Below are positions 62,861-63,203 of a stretch of 63,203 nucleotides of DNA, one piece after another. The stretch is from assembly GCF_026130045.1 (NCBI RefSeq), contig NZ_JAIBNX010000016.1, positions 1-63,203 on the forward strand, in the 5' to 3' direction. The stretch's first letter is position 1. Each line of letters opens with the position of its first letter. Source of the DNA: Micromonospora sp. CPCC 205371. Its GTDB lineage: Bacteria; Actinomycetota; Actinomycetes; Mycobacteriales; Micromonosporaceae. The notes beneath the pieces are model-generated. The model ran no database searches and had not been told where the DNA came from. It worked only from the letters and a program-made list of their open reading frames with translations. Both the position numbers and the translations under genes were made by a program.

Positions 62861-63203
62861 TTAGATCTCGATGGCCTCCGGGATGCCGAGGGGTAGCCAG
62901 TGGAGGGCGTCACGGACGGCCGGTGACGCGTTTGCGAAGGCCGCCTCGACGCCGGGGCGGCCCTCGTGGAAGTGGCTCCAGCCCTCGTAGTGCACGGGCA
63001 GGATGGTCCGGGGGCGCAGGAGGTCGCAGAGCGTGGCGCCGTCGCGGCCGGTCATCGTGTAGCGCAGCGGACCGGTCACGCCGAAGCGCACCGCCCCCAG
63101 GTGGAGCAGGACCGTGGCCACGTCGAGCCGGGACGCGACCTGGCGGACGCCTTCATAGAGGACGGTGTCGCCGGAGATCCAGAGCTGGCCGTGGCGTTGG
63201 CCT
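62861..63203 (-). CDS. MBL-fold metallohydrolase, 5' part outside the window
   Basis: The C-terminal 114 residues of an UlaG-like metallo-beta-lactamase-fold hydrolase. Readable landmarks are LWISGDTVLYEGVRQVASRL with the conserved GD ligand, VATVLLHLGAVRFGVTGPL, and PRTILPVHYEGWSHF with the last histidine ligand, ending GIPEAIEI. The gene starts beyond position 63203. Such proteins hydrolyse phosphodiester or lactone substrates; this one cannot be specified from its end. Confidence 0.85.
   Translation of the reverse strand, partial: GQRHGQLWISGDTVLYEGVRQVASRLDVATVLLHLGAVRFGVTGPLRYTMTGRDGATLCDLLRPRTILPVHYEGWSHFHEGRPGVEAAFANASPAVRDALHWLPLGIPEAIEI

Overview
The window is high-GC actinobacterial DNA. 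The gene families present (ribosome hibernation GTPase MRF with zinc-free L31, FxsB-type RiPP maturase, MoxR/VMAP proteins, LuxR/TrmB regulators beside large secreted subtilases) fit a filamentous actinomycete, most likely Micromonosporaceae; that placement is inference. The stretch is mostly accessory: many short conserved proteins, broken genes, an integrase and IS remnants surround two large conflict loci.

Left part (0-11.5 kb): DUF4265, a frameshifted DUF429 gene, several hypotheticals, an ankyrin-repeat protein, an XRE/ImmA-IrrE metallopeptidase with its upstream partner, a compact three-gene module containing a DUF3883 nuclease-like protein, then a tyrosine integrase followed by gene debris. 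The debris includes a second degenerate copy of the integrase 5' end and of the ankyrin gene 5' end.

Defence core 1 (11.7-24.5 kb): a complete BREX operon in type 1 order, brxA-brxB-brxC-pglX-pglZ-brxL, with 4-base start/stop overlaps at all junctions but one. The last gene is unusual: BrxL (DNA-binding region and AAA+ core) is fused to a complete-looking Ser/Thr protein kinase domain in place of the usual BrxL C-terminus. The middle of pglX is much poorer in GC than the rest of the operon.

Defence core 2 (25.6-37.6 kb): two convergent sets of genes. On + are a four-helix membrane protein, a 55-residue FxSxx-type RiPP precursor with a variant C-terminus (FADGIS), the FxsB radical SAM/SPASM maturase and an HExxH peptide beta-hydroxylase. 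On - are a nucleoside phosphorylase with a C-terminal effector-associated domain, a VMAP-like protein with a matching N-terminal domain, a MoxR AAA+ ATPase and a 1431-residue SAV_2336(vWA-like)/NB-ARC/TPR protein. I read this as a RiPP-linked version of the vWA-MoxR-VMAP conflict systems, with the nucleosidase as candidate effector and the peptide as a possible signal or trigger.

Right part (37.9-63.2 kb): fragments of an IS5-type transposase, FG-GAP and ABC ATPase genes; nadC with an HxlR regulator and a DUF1330 gene sharing a palindromic operator region; a GNAT; a frameshifted DUF4254 gene; and a zinc-limitation region with three near-identical Zur-like boxes driving L31 plus a truncated methyltransferase, a lone methyltransferase, and MRF plus a methyltransferase. 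Two large secreted S8 peptidases (one of 1757 residues with a beta-propeller and nine FnIII repeats), a LuxR/TrmB regulator, an LRV-repeat protein and a partial MBL-fold hydrolase complete it. An imperfect direct repeat near 2.8 kb and 62.1 kb brackets most of the window.
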